A stretch of DNA of 10,716 bases from Sulfurovum sp. (GTDB lineage Bacteria; Campylobacterota; Campylobacteria; Campylobacterales; Sulfurovaceae). The notes under the pieces were generated by a model. The model saw nothing but the letters and a program-made list of their open reading frames with translations, searched no databases and was not told where the DNA came from. Within the stretch, counting starts at the first letter, position 1; each line of letters begins with the position of its first letter. Where the stretch lies: the NCBI GenBank assembly GCA_015493425.1, contig WGDG01000231.1:1-10716 (forward strand). Direction: 5' to 3'. Positions 1-7,047 of this stretch are shown here, in pieces. Position numbers and translations under genes: made by a program.

Positions 1-716
1 ATTGCGTCATGGTGCAATCCTGTAAAGTGGTAACGATACCCTTCAAACATCGGGTTGAGTACTGCCGGTTCATCCTCTGCAACACCGTATGGCTTGTAGT
101 CAGCAGGGTCACCTTCAAATTTCTTTCTCGGTTTGATACCCGCTTTAACCTCTTCAACTGTTGGAATCATCGCTTTTCCATGCATATGCCCAAGTGTCTC
201 ATCAAGCAATACAAACACAGGCTGCATGAATCTGTCAGCCAGATTGAATGCTCTTACCGTTTCAGTATAACACTCTGCAAGTGTTCCGGCACACACAGTA
301 ATAGACTTGTAGTCACCGTGGCTTGGGTTCTTTGCCTGCGCGACGTCTCCCTGTGAAACACGTGTAGGCAGACCGGTTGAAGGGCCACCCCTCATGACGT
401 TGACAACTACCAACGGTACTTCTGCCATTTGCGCAAGTCCAAGGTTTTCTGCTTTGAGTGAAATACCTGGGCCTGAAGTCGCTGTCAGTGTACGTACACC
501 TGCCATACCTGCACCGATTGCCGCTGCAACACCTGCAATCTCATCTTCCATCTGGATGGCTGTACCGCCCACTTTCGGAAGCAGGTCTGAAATGGTATGC
601 ATGACCTCACTTGATGGGGTAATAGGATACCCGCCGAAGAACATACACCCGGCATCTACCGCTGCAATTGCAGCCAGGTCATTACCGCTTGAAATAATCT
701 CTCTTGTTGCTGACAT
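1..716 (-). CDS. oorA: 2-oxoglutarate:ferredoxin oxidoreductase, alpha subunit (3' end beyond window)
   Basis: Alpha subunit of the CoA-dependent 2-oxoglutarate:ferredoxin (or flavodoxin) oxidoreductase. The complex makes succinyl-CoA and CO2 oxidatively, or carboxylates succinyl-CoA in the reductive TCA cycle. I translated the frame directly: it starts MSATREIISSGND and stays open for 238 codons to the window edge, about two thirds of the usual 370-380 residues. Visible family motifs are GYPITPSSE (residues 29-37), QMEDEIA (55-61) and TATSGPG, typical of the pyruvate/2-oxoacid oxidoreductase alpha fold that contributes to the thiamine diphosphate site. The start codon overlaps the oorD stop by one base (TAATG), and a perfect AAGGAGG lies 7 bases upstream inside the end of oorD, so the two are translationally coupled. 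oorB and oorC would be expected next, outside the window. The specific 2-oxoglutarate assignment rests on the OorD-first gene order and on neighbouring sucCD; a different 2-oxoacid substrate is a minor alternative. Confidence 0.93.
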   Translation of the reverse strand, partial: MSATREIISSGNDLAAIAAVDAGCMFFGGYPITPSSEVMHTISDLLPKVGGTAIQMEDEIAGVAAAIGAGMAGVRTLTATSGPGISLKAENLGLAQMAEVPLVVVNVMRGGPSTGLPTRVSQGDVAQAKNPSHGDYKSITVCAGTLAECYTETVRAFNLADRFMQPVFVLLDETLGHMHGKAMIPTVEEVKAGIKPRKKFEGDPADYKPYGVAEDEPAVLNPMFEGYRYHFTGLHHDA

Positions 717-1048
717 TAGTTCGCCTCCTTGTAATCTTCAGGTAACATATACCCGTTTTCTTTAATAATTTCTTGTCTTTTCTTTGAAGACTCTGTCAGT
801 TTTGCAAATTTATATTCTTTCTTTTCCGCAACATAAATTGCAAAGTCAGGACAACAGAGTTCGCACTCGTTACATCCGATACATGCATCAGGATAGACAA
901 CGCTGATCATCGCCCCCAATACTGATGTCGGTTCCAGTTTCATCGAGAGAACACCCGCCGGACAGGCATCCACACAAATGTCACATGCTTTACATCGATC
1001 CGTATTTACCCATACCGGAGTATTTTCTGGAGCTTTCATTACTGCCAT
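716..1048 (-). CDS. oorD: 2-oxoglutarate:ferredoxin oxidoreductase, delta (ferredoxin-like) subunit
   Basis: A 110-residue protein with two [4Fe-4S] ferredoxin motifs. The first is CxxCxxCxxxCP at Cys19, 22, 25 and 29; the second uses Cys56, 59, 62 and 66, followed by Pro67, with an extra Cys65. In the four-subunit enzyme this subunit passes electrons between the catalytic thiamine centre and external ferredoxin or flavodoxin. The length and oorD-oorA order match the oorDABC arrangement known from Helicobacter and Campylobacter. The start is supported by AAGGGG six bases upstream of the ATG. The lysine- and glutamate-rich C-terminal tail (from about residue 77) follows the cluster domain and carries the oorA ribosome binding site in its last codons. 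A 406-base gap separates it from sucD, so it probably begins its own transcript, although I found no convincing promoter hexamers. A generic ferredoxin is unlikely given the adjacent alpha subunit. Confidence 0.93.
   Translation of the reverse strand: MAVMKAPENTPVWVNTDRCKACDICVDACPAGVLSMKLEPTSVLGAMISVVYPDACIGCNECELCCPDFAIYVAEKKEYKFAKLTESSKKRQEIIKENGYMLPEDYKEAN
724..730 (-). promoter_or_regulatory. Strong ribosome binding site for oorA inside oorD
   Basis: On the minus strand AAGGAGG is followed by 7 bases and then the oorA ATG. The site is built into the last Lys-Glu-Ala codons of oorD. With the one-base stop/start overlap, it fixes the oorA start at 716 and suggests coupled, stoichiometric translation of the two subunits. 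Confidence 0.8.
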
Positions 1049-1093
1049 GTTTTCCCCTTAATTTTGAAGTTTGTTGTTTCGTGAGATCACCAA

Positions 1094-1143
1094 CCTGGGT
1101 TTGACTTGAGAGTCTTGAAAGTAACTGTCAAGTCAAACCCAGG
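1094..1143. repeat. Perfect 16-bp inverted repeat upstream of oorD
   Basis: CCTGGGTTTGACTTGA at 1094-1109 is the exact reverse complement of 1128-1143, with an 18-base loop. The inner edge of the right-hand arm lies 45 bases before the oorD start codon, so in an oorD transcript it would form a stable leader hairpin. No U-run follows it on either strand, so it is not a standard intrinsic terminator. It could be an RNA stability or attenuation element, or a protein-binding palindrome. Confidence 0.8.
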
Positions 1144-1152
1144 ATGTCAGGG

Positions 1153-1239
1153 ATACCCCTTATTCACTACATAAAGAATAGCTTACTTTTTGTAAGGTTG
1201 CTTTGAATAAGCCTGAATTATTGGTAGCATAAGGGGTGT
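1153..1239. repeat. Second, wider inverted repeat in the sucD-oorD gap
   Basis: Bases 1153-1163 (core ACCCCTTA) can pair with 1229-1239 (core TAAGGGGT) as 11 base pairs including one G-T wobble. The 65-base interval contains a small hairpin, CTTAC-TTTTT-GTAAG, at 1182-1196. With the adjacent 16-bp repeat this makes about 150 bases of paired structure ahead of oorD. The arms are short relative to the interval, so chance pairing is possible. Confidence 0.45.
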
Positions 1240-1409
1240 TGTTACCATTCGAAGCAGCATTTTTACCCACTTTTTTGATAGATTTTGACTTCAATGGAAA
1301 AGTGCACTTCTTCCTTTTTCGGCAGTGTTTCCATAGGTGTATCGTTTAGTTACTATTTTAGTGTTTCCTACTCTTTTTGGAATACCGGGAAGATAAAATT
1401 TGAAATGAT

Positions 1410-1438
1410 AAAACAGGAGAGACCGGGCAAAGGCCCGG
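1410..1438 (-). terminator. Probable terminator after sucD
   Basis: On the minus strand, starting 16 bases past the sucD stop, CCGGGC-CTTT-GCCCGG forms a six-pair GC-only hairpin with a four-base loop. A pyrimidine-rich stretch ending in TTTT follows about nine bases later. The stem is strong but the U-run is offset, so termination may be partial. It marks the end of a sucCD unit. Confidence 0.55.
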
Positions 1439-1454
1439 CGAGGGAGGAGAAAGC

Positions 1455-2327
1455 TTATTTCGAAAGAACCTCTTTAACTGCTTTTCCAATGTCTGCCGGA
1501 GAAACGACGACTTTAACGCCTGCAGCTTCAAGCGCATCCATCTTCTCTTTTGCTGTACCTGCTGAACCGGAAACAATGGCACCAGCGTGTCCCATTCTTT
1601 TACCTTTGGGTGCAGTTTGACCGGCGATGAAGGCAACAACAGGTTTGGTAATCTGCTCTTTAATAAGCTTGGCTGCCTGAATCTCGAGATCACCGCCGAT
1701 CTCACCGATCATTACGATCGCCTCTGTTTCAGGATCTGCTTCGAACATTGGCAGCAATTGCTTATAGCTGAGTCCAATGATAGGGTCACCACCGATACCT
1801 ACCGCCGTAGTAATACCATACCCCTCCTTTACTACCTGGTTTGCACCTTCATACGTGAGTGTACCTGACTTGGAGATAAGTCCGACATTTCCTTTTTTGA
1901 AAATGTTGCCTGGCATAATACCAATCTTACACTCATCTGCGGTAATGATACCAGGGCAGTTTGGTCCAATGGTCTTCATGCCATGCTTAACGGCATGTGC
2001 TTTTGCCATTTGCATATCTTTTACCGGTGCACCTTCCGTAATGATGACTGCAAGTTCAATGCCGGCTTCAGCGGCTTCCATCACTGCATCAGCTACAAAT
2101 GCAGGCGGAACAAATACCATAGAAACGGTTGCGCCTGTTGCATCGACTGCTTCCTGAACGGTATTGAATACCGGTTTACCAAGATGTTCCTGACCGCCTT
2201 TGTTCGGTGTCACACCGCCAACTATATCGGTACCGTATGCGAGACACTGCTCTGCGTGAAATGTACCTTCACTTCCTGTGAACCCCTGAACGATTACTTT
2301 TGTGTCTTTGTTTACCAGAATACTCAT
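1455..2327 (-). CDS. sucD: Succinyl-CoA synthetase, alpha subunit
   Basis: A 290-residue subunit of succinate-CoA ligase, the usual length. It interconverts succinyl-CoA plus nucleoside diphosphate and phosphate with succinate, CoA and nucleoside triphosphate. An N-terminal CoA-binding Rossmann domain begins around residue 10 (VIVQGFTGSEGTFH). GPNCPGII is at 121-128. The phosphohistidine motif GHAGAI is at 246-251, with His247 as the residue expected to carry the phosphate. The start lies one base after the sucC stop (TAAGATG), with AAGGAG in the last sucC codons as ribosome binding site, so it is translated from the sucC message. In an autotroph it would run toward succinyl-CoA formation and feed the Oor enzyme encoded just downstream. 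A GC-rich hairpin follows the stop. Confidence 0.97.
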   Translation of the reverse strand: MSILVNKDTKVIVQGFTGSEGTFHAEQCLAYGTDIVGGVTPNKGGQEHLGKPVFNTVQEAVDATGATVSMVFVPPAFVADAVMEAAEAGIELAVIITEGAPVKDMQMAKAHAVKHGMKTIGPNCPGIITADECKIGIMPGNIFKKGNVGLISKSGTLTYEGANQVVKEGYGITTAVGIGGDPIIGLSYKQLLPMFEADPETEAIVMIGEIGGDLEIQAAKLIKEQITKPVVAFIAGQTAPKGKRMGHAGAIVSGSAGTAKEKMDALEAAGVKVVVSPADIGKAVKEVLSK

Positions 2328-2328
2328 C

Positions 2329-3504
2329 TTACTTTGCTCCTTTTGCTGCTTCTACCGCTTTTTTTGCACCGTCTGCAAGGTCAGTTGCCGGAATGACATT
2401 CGGAATATTTGCATTGGCAAGAATTTCCGCTGCTTCTTCGGCATTGGTTCCGTCAAGTCTGACAATCACCGGCACATGGACATCGACCATTTTTGTCGCT
2501 TCAAGAATACCATTGGCAATTCTGTCACATCGTACGATACCACCGAAGATGTTGACAAAGATCGCTTTGACGTTTGGGTTTTTAAGAATAATCTCAAACC
2601 CTTTTGCAACGGTTTCAGCATTCGCTTTACCCCCGACATCGAGGAAGTTCGCCGGCGTACCGCCCATGTAGTTGATGGTATCCATGGTACCCATAGCAAG
2701 CCCTGCACCGTTGACCATACATCCAATCTCACCATCGAGTGCAATATAGCTGAGTCCGTACTGTGCCGCTTCTCTTTCGTCAGGATCTTCTTCTGAGATA
2801 TCTCTCATCTCTTCGATTTCAGGATGTCTGTAGAGAGCAGAGTCATCAAATCCCATCTTACCGTCAAGTGCAAGAAAATCTCCCGCACCGGTTTTAATAA
2901 GCGGGTTGATCTCGATCATCTCCGCATCTTTATCCATATAGACATTGTAGAGTTTTGAAGCAAACTGCATGAATTTCTTCTGCTCATTTTTGTCTGTAAT
3001 ACCAAGACCAAACACCAGCTCTCTTCCGTGGAAAGGCTGGAAACCGATAGCAGGATCAACTGCCACTTTGACAATCTTCTCAGGTGATTCTTCGGCAACC
3101 TTTTCGATCTCCATACCGCCCTCAGTGGAAGCCATAATCACAGGCATCTCTTTTGCTCTGTCAAGCACAACACCAAGGTAGAGTTCATCTTTGATGTCCG
3201 CACCCTCTTCAATATAAACTTTCTGAACCAGTTTTCCCTCTGGTCCGGTCTGATGTGTTACCAGGGTCATCCCTAAAATCTCACCGGCAAGCTGTTCAAC
3301 CTCTTCGATAGACTTTGCCAATTTGACTCCACCGCCAAGACCTCTACCGCCTGCGTGGATTTGTGCTTTGACCACCCAGATGTTTCCACCCAGTTCATGT
3401 GCCGCTTTTACCGCCTCTTCTGGTGTATTCGCAACAATTCCTCTTGGTGTCGGCACACCGTACTGAGCAAAGATCTGTTTTGCCTGATACTCATGAATAT
3501 TCAT
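2329..3504 (-). CDS. sucC: Succinyl-CoA synthetase, beta subunit
   Basis: A 391-residue beta subunit (the E. coli protein has 388). The N-terminal ATP-grasp domain starts MNIHEYQAKQ and has the glycine-rich nucleotide loop QIHAGGRGLGGGVK at 48-61 and the metal-ligand segment EINPL at 198-202. The C-terminal ligase domain contains GCMVNGAGLAMGTMD at 261-275 and NIFGGIVRCD at 318-327. This subunit binds nucleotide and succinate, while sucD binds CoA. I did not try to decide between ATP and GTP. The start is supported by AAGGAG five bases before the ATG, and a consensus -10 hexamer lies about 30 bases upstream, making this the first gene of a short sucCD operon separate from fumC. Confidence 0.97.
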   Translation of the reverse strand: MNIHEYQAKQIFAQYGVPTPRGIVANTPEEAVKAAHELGGNIWVVKAQIHAGGRGLGGGVKLAKSIEEVEQLAGEILGMTLVTHQTGPEGKLVQKVYIEEGADIKDELYLGVVLDRAKEMPVIMASTEGGMEIEKVAEESPEKIVKVAVDPAIGFQPFHGRELVFGLGITDKNEQKKFMQFASKLYNVYMDKDAEMIEINPLIKTGAGDFLALDGKMGFDDSALYRHPEIEEMRDISEEDPDEREAAQYGLSYIALDGEIGCMVNGAGLAMGTMDTINYMGGTPANFLDVGGKANAETVAKGFEIILKNPNVKAIFVNIFGGIVRCDRIANGILEATKMVDVHVPVIVRLDGTNAEEAAEILANANIPNVIPATDLADGAKKAVEAAKGAK

Positions 3505-3533
3505 GCAGTCTCCTTTTTACAATAAGTTCCTTT

Positions 3534-3539
3534 ATTATA
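3534..3539 (-). promoter_or_regulatory. -10 promoter hexamer for sucCD
   Basis: The minus strand reads TATAAT here, an exact sigma-70 -10 match, 29 bases before the sucC ATG. It would give a leader of about 20-25 bases that keeps the AAGGAG site. No good -35 hexamer is visible at 17 bases, which is common in Campylobacterota promoters. Confidence 0.5.
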
Positions 3540-3637
3540 CGACGTACCCGGATAATATGGGGTTAATTGAATTATTATGAAGGGTGATTTTAAAAAAGTG
3601 GTAAATTTTTACACAGTTTTGGGCAAACCGGTTAGCA

Positions 3638-3663
3638 CAAAGGCAGCGAAGGTGCTACCTTTG
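3638..3663 (-). terminator. Hairpin after fumC, possible terminator without U-run
   Basis: On the minus strand CAAAGGTAGC and GCTGCCTTTG pair over ten positions with one G-U and a six-base loop, starting 16 bases beyond the fumC stop. No U-run follows it. The gap up to sucC otherwise holds only the sucC promoter. It may end the mdh-mdh-fumC message or protect its 3' end. Confidence 0.45.
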
Positions 3664-3679
3664 GTAAAAAAAGAGTCAC

Positions 3680-5077
3680 TTACGCTTTTGGCGCGATCAT
3701 CTCTTCAGGACGGACATATTTATCGAACTCTTCTGCAGTAAGCAGACCAAGCTTGATAGCTTCTTCTTTGAGTGTCGTTCCGTTCGCATGTGCTGTTTTG
3801 GCAATTTTTGCAGCATTTTCATAGCCAATATAAGGATTCAGTGCTGTAACAAGCATCAAAGAATCATTGAGAAATTTTTCGATTTTCTCTTCGATCGGCT
3901 CAATACCCACTGCACAATTGACATCGAAGCTTCGCATTGCATCAGAAAGCAGTCTGATCGATTGAAGAATATTATAAGCAATTACCGGCTTAAATACATT
4001 CAGTTCGAAGTTCCCCTGTGACGCGGCAATCCCTACAGCAGCGTCATTACCCATGACCTGTACCGCAACCATAGTCAGTGCTTCCGCCTGTGTCGGATTG
4101 ACTTTACCCGGCATAATGGATGAGCCTGGCTCGTTTGCAGGAATGGAGATTTCACCGATACCGCAGCGTGGGCCGCTGGCGAGCCATCTGACATCATTGG
4201 CAATTTTCATCAGGTTTGCCGCAAGCGCTTTAAGTGCACCGCTGAGTACCACTTCGGCATCATGCCCTGTCAGGGCATGAAACTTGTTCGGTTGAGATAC
4301 AAAACCGTAATTTTTGTCCATAAAGCTGTTGAGTTTGGCTGCCACTCTTTCTGAGAATTCAGGATGAGAGTTCAATCCTGTACCTACTGCTGTACCGCCA
4401 ATGGCAAGCTCTCTTACATATTTAAGCGCATCTTCGATCTGTTTAAGGTTCGTCTCGAGCATCGCAACATACCCGCTAAGCTCCTGTCCCAGTGTCAGCG
4501 GTGTTGCATCTTGTAAATGCGTACGCCCGATTTTGACAATATCGGCAAACGCTTTGGACTTGGCTTCAAGCGTACTTTTAAGCTGGTTCAATGCCGGGAT
4601 CAGATTGTCTGTCACGGCAACCACTTCGGCGATACGCATCCCGGTTGGATAGGTATCGTTGGAGCTCTGTCCTTTATTGACATCATCATTGGGATGTACC
4701 AGATGTTCTTTTGTAAAATCACCGCCAAGAATCTCTGTGGCCTTGTTGGCTACCACTTCGTTCATGTTCATATTCGACTGTGTTCCTGACCCTGTCTGCC
4801 ATACTACCAGCGGAAAGTTGTCGTCAAGTTCTCCTGCAAGGACAGCGTCACACGCTTTGGTAATGGCATTTGTCTTTTCGTCATCCATACGTCCCAGTTC
4901 ATTGTTGACAAGGGCACACGCTTTTTTCAGATTTGCAAAGCCGTATACAACTTCCATAGGCATTTTCTCTTCGCCGATCTTGAAGTTTTCTACCGAACGC
5001 TGAGTCTGTGCTGCCCAGTACTTGTCCGCAGGAACCTTCATTTCACCCATTGTATCTTTTTCAATTCTGTATTCCAT
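3680..5077 (-). CDS. fumC: Fumarate hydratase, class II
   Basis: A 465-residue class II fumarase (E. coli FumC has 467), the iron-free, oxygen-stable tetrameric enzyme that interconverts malate and fumarate. Family motifs are in order: GSGTQSNMNMNEV at 96-108, GRTHLQDATP at 184-193 with the conserved active-site region His187, and the superfamily signature GSSIMPGKVNP at 318-328 with the catalytic serine loop. The start has AAAGGGAG a few bases upstream. It sits 17 bases behind the second malate dehydrogenase gene, so the two are very probably one operon that turns oxaloacetate into fumarate by consecutive steps. Aspartate ammonia-lyase and argininosuccinate lyase share the signature, but the overall sequence, length and malate dehydrogenase neighbour favour fumarase. 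Confidence 0.96.
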   Translation of the reverse strand: MEYRIEKDTMGEMKVPADKYWAAQTQRSVENFKIGEEKMPMEVVYGFANLKKACALVNNELGRMDDEKTNAITKACDAVLAGELDDNFPLVVWQTGSGTQSNMNMNEVVANKATEILGGDFTKEHLVHPNDDVNKGQSSNDTYPTGMRIAEVVAVTDNLIPALNQLKSTLEAKSKAFADIVKIGRTHLQDATPLTLGQELSGYVAMLETNLKQIEDALKYVRELAIGGTAVGTGLNSHPEFSERVAAKLNSFMDKNYGFVSQPNKFHALTGHDAEVVLSGALKALAANLMKIANDVRWLASGPRCGIGEISIPANEPGSSIMPGKVNPTQAEALTMVAVQVMGNDAAVGIAASQGNFELNVFKPVIAYNILQSIRLLSDAMRSFDVNCAVGIEPIEEKIEKFLNDSLMLVTALNPYIGYENAAKIAKTAHANGTTLKEEAIKLGLLTAEEFDKYVRPEEMIAPKA

Positions 5078-5094
5078 AATATCTCCCTTTTAAT

Positions 5095-6039
5095 TTAGTT
5101 AAAAAATTGATTGTTGCGAAGCACTTCAATGCCAGACTGAATGCTCTCGACCGAAGTCTTGAACTTCGCTTTCGTCTCATCGTCAAGCGCGATCTCGATG
5201 ATCTGTTCCATCCCGTTCTTGCCAAGTACCACAGGTACACCTACAGCGACATCACTATAACCGTACTCACCTTCAAGCAGCGCCGAACAGGCTACAACGA
5301 CTTTGGAGTCATTGAGAATTGCCTCAACCATATAGGCGATAGCCCGACCCGGTGCGTAATAACCTGACGTACCAAGGTGCTTCACAATTTCTGCGCCACC
5401 GTGTTTGGTACGCTCAATGATCTCTTCCATCTCCTCTTTGCTGAGGAGTTCTGCTACATCCACAGACCCCACCTGTACCTCCTGGGGAAGCGGGATCATG
5501 TTCTGCCCATGGTCACCAATGACCAGTGTACCGATCTGCCCTGCACCGAAGCCAAGCTTTTTGTAGATCTGATATGCCATACGAGCACCGTCAAGTGCAC
5601 CGGAAAGACCGATGATACGGTTACGTTCCCAACCTGTCATCTGTTTGATCACATAGGTCATCACATCAAGCGGATTGGACACACAGATGATCACCGCATC
5701 GGGTGAATATTTCATCACATCTTCCACCACACTCTTCATGATCTTCGCATTGATCATCAGCAGATCTTCACGGGTCATATCCCCTTTTCTGGGTACACCT
5801 GCAGTAATGACCACGATATCACACTCACGTACATCCGCAGGGGTGTCTGCTGCTGTAATGATAGTACTGTTGGGGGCATAATGTGTCGACTGTCCAATGT
5901 CGATCGCTTTGCCTTTGGCAACCCCATCGGCAATATCAAAGAGTACAATTTCGCCGCATGTACCCATCATACTCAATGAATAGGCTGCCGTCGCACCTAC
6001 TGCACCGGCACCGATAATCCCTACTTTACGCTTGGTCAT
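5095..6039 (-). CDS. mdh: Malate dehydrogenase, LDH-like, NAD-type (second of tandem pair)
   Basis: A 314-residue LDH-like malate dehydrogenase that interconverts malate and oxaloacetate. The dinucleotide loop is GAGAVG at 10-15. Asp35, in VLFDI at the end of the second strand, is the residue that normally selects NAD. Substrate residues are visible: Arg84 (the LDH position 102 equivalent, Arg in malate and Gln in lactate enzymes), Arg90, Asn122, Asp150, Arg153 and the catalytic His177. The residue after His-Gly is Gln (HGQNM) where most relatives have Asp, which is unusual. The start at 6039 is chosen because GGAG lies 10 bases upstream and the glycine loop follows at the normal distance. 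The frame is open to 6108, but that would add 23 basic residues inside the preceding gene. It overlaps the upstream paralogue by 14 bases and precedes fumC by 17. Confidence 0.92.
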   Translation of the reverse strand: MTKRKVGIIGAGAVGATAAYSLSMMGTCGEIVLFDIADGVAKGKAIDIGQSTHYAPNSTIITAADTPADVRECDIVVITAGVPRKGDMTREDLLMINAKIMKSVVEDVMKYSPDAVIICVSNPLDVMTYVIKQMTGWERNRIIGLSGALDGARMAYQIYKKLGFGAGQIGTLVIGDHGQNMIPLPQEVQVGSVDVAELLSKEEMEEIIERTKHGGAEIVKHLGTSGYYAPGRAIAYMVEAILNDSKVVVACSALLEGEYGYSDVAVGVPVVLGKNGMEQIIEIALDDETKAKFKTSVESIQSGIEVLRNNQFFN

Positions 6040-7024
6040 CCGCTTGCTTCTCCTCGTTTTCTTCCGTTTCCAGCTCGGCAAAAAAATCCATTTCATACAG
6101 TTTGTCAATCATCTCCTGTACTGAAGCGACAGAGTTTTTAAAACGTTTCTGCTGCAAAGGTTTGAGTGTCATGTTAATCACCTGTTCTGCACCGCCCGCA
6201 CCAATCATGACAGGTACGCCCGAAACAACATCCGAATAACCATAGTCATTCTTTAGCAAGATAGCACATGAGTGGATTTGATTGGTGTCTTTTAAAATTG
6301 CTTCAACCATAACTGTTGTCGACTTTGCCGGCGCATAGTAGGCTGAACCGTTCCCCAACAGATTCACAATCTCCGCGCCACCGTTACGTGTCTTGCGAAC
6401 GATCTCGCCGATCTCTTCGGAATCGAGCAGATCTTCGATGGGCACACCCGCAACCGTGGTGAACTTTGGCAGTGGTACCATGGTATCACCGTGTCCACCC
6501 ATCACTGTTGCACGGATCTGTCCCGCACCATACTCAAGCTTTTCATAAATAAAGTGTGCCATACGCGCCGCATCGAGAATACCTGCCATTCCCATAACAC
6601 GCTCTCTTGGGAAACCTGTATATTTGAGTGCAACATAAGTCATGACATCGAGAGGGTTGGACACAACGACCACAATGGAGTCAGGCGCATACTCTTTGAT
6701 CTCTTTTGCATAGCACTTAACAATCTCTGCATTTTTAAGCAGCAGGTCATCTCTGCTCATCCCGGGTGTTCTTGGCGCTCCGGCTGTGATGATAACTACA
6801 TCGGAGTCTGCCATATCCTCAGGCCCTTTGGCTGCCTTGACGATGGTATGCTGCCTTGCCGCGTTGGCCGCCTGTGACATGTCGAGTGCCTTTCCTTTGG
6901 CAACATCATAGTTTCTTCCGCGAAGCACGACATTATGACACGCACCGTTCATTGCAAGAATAAATGCAACTGTCGAACCAAAGTTCCCCGTACCAATGAC
7001 CGTGACTTTTTTACCTTTTGCCAT
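6026..7024 (-). CDS. mdh: Malate dehydrogenase paralogue with altered cofactor site (first of tandem pair)
   Basis: A 332-residue LDH/MDH-family enzyme, about half identical to the downstream paralogue across the central catalytic region. It has GTGNFG at 11-16, Arg85 (the position marking malate rather than lactate enzymes), Arg91, Asn123, Asp151, Arg154 and His178 in GGHGDTMVPL, so malate/oxaloacetate chemistry is expected. The end of the second strand reads LRGRN (34-38): the NAD-selecting Asp is Gly36, flanked by Arg35 and Arg37. Loss of the acid with added arginines is the usual pattern of NADP-preferring Rossmann enzymes, so I infer NADP(H) use; it is untested. The C-terminus has an acidic extension of about 16 residues (ELETEENEEKQADDQA), partly encoded in the overlap with the next gene. 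The start has AAGGA six bases upstream. A structured leader precedes it. Confidence 0.88.
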   Translation of the reverse strand: MAKGKKVTVIGTGNFGSTVAFILAMNGACHNVVLRGRNYDVAKGKALDMSQAANAARQHTIVKAAKGPEDMADSDVVIITAGAPRTPGMSRDDLLLKNAEIVKCYAKEIKEYAPDSIVVVVSNPLDVMTYVALKYTGFPRERVMGMAGILDAARMAHFIYEKLEYGAGQIRATVMGGHGDTMVPLPKFTTVAGVPIEDLLDSEEIGEIVRKTRNGGAEIVNLLGNGSAYYAPAKSTTVMVEAILKDTNQIHSCAILLKNDYGYSDVVSGVPVMIGAGGAEQVINMTLKPLQQKRFKNSVASVQEMIDKLYEMDFFAELETEENEEKQADDQA

Positions 7025-7047
7025 TTCTATCCTTTATGTTGAAATCG

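Noticed and set aside
9..356. Plus-strand frames at the left edge
   Set aside because: The minus strand reads continuously as OorA with its family motifs, so these are shadows.
2302..2796. 164-codon plus-strand frame and others over sucCD, fumC, mdh and the exported-protein gene
   Set aside because: All are antisense to well-supported genes, with no ribosome binding site or recognisable domain.
6040..6108. Longer start for the second malate dehydrogenase
   Set aside because: It would prepend 23 very basic residues lying inside the upstream paralogue. The start at 6039 has a good ribosome binding site and puts the glycine loop at the normal distance from the N-terminus.
5095..7024. Lactate dehydrogenase as the identity of either paralogue
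   Set aside because: Both carry Arg at the position that is Gln in lactate enzymes (AGxPR), which is the classic discriminator for malate/oxaloacetate.
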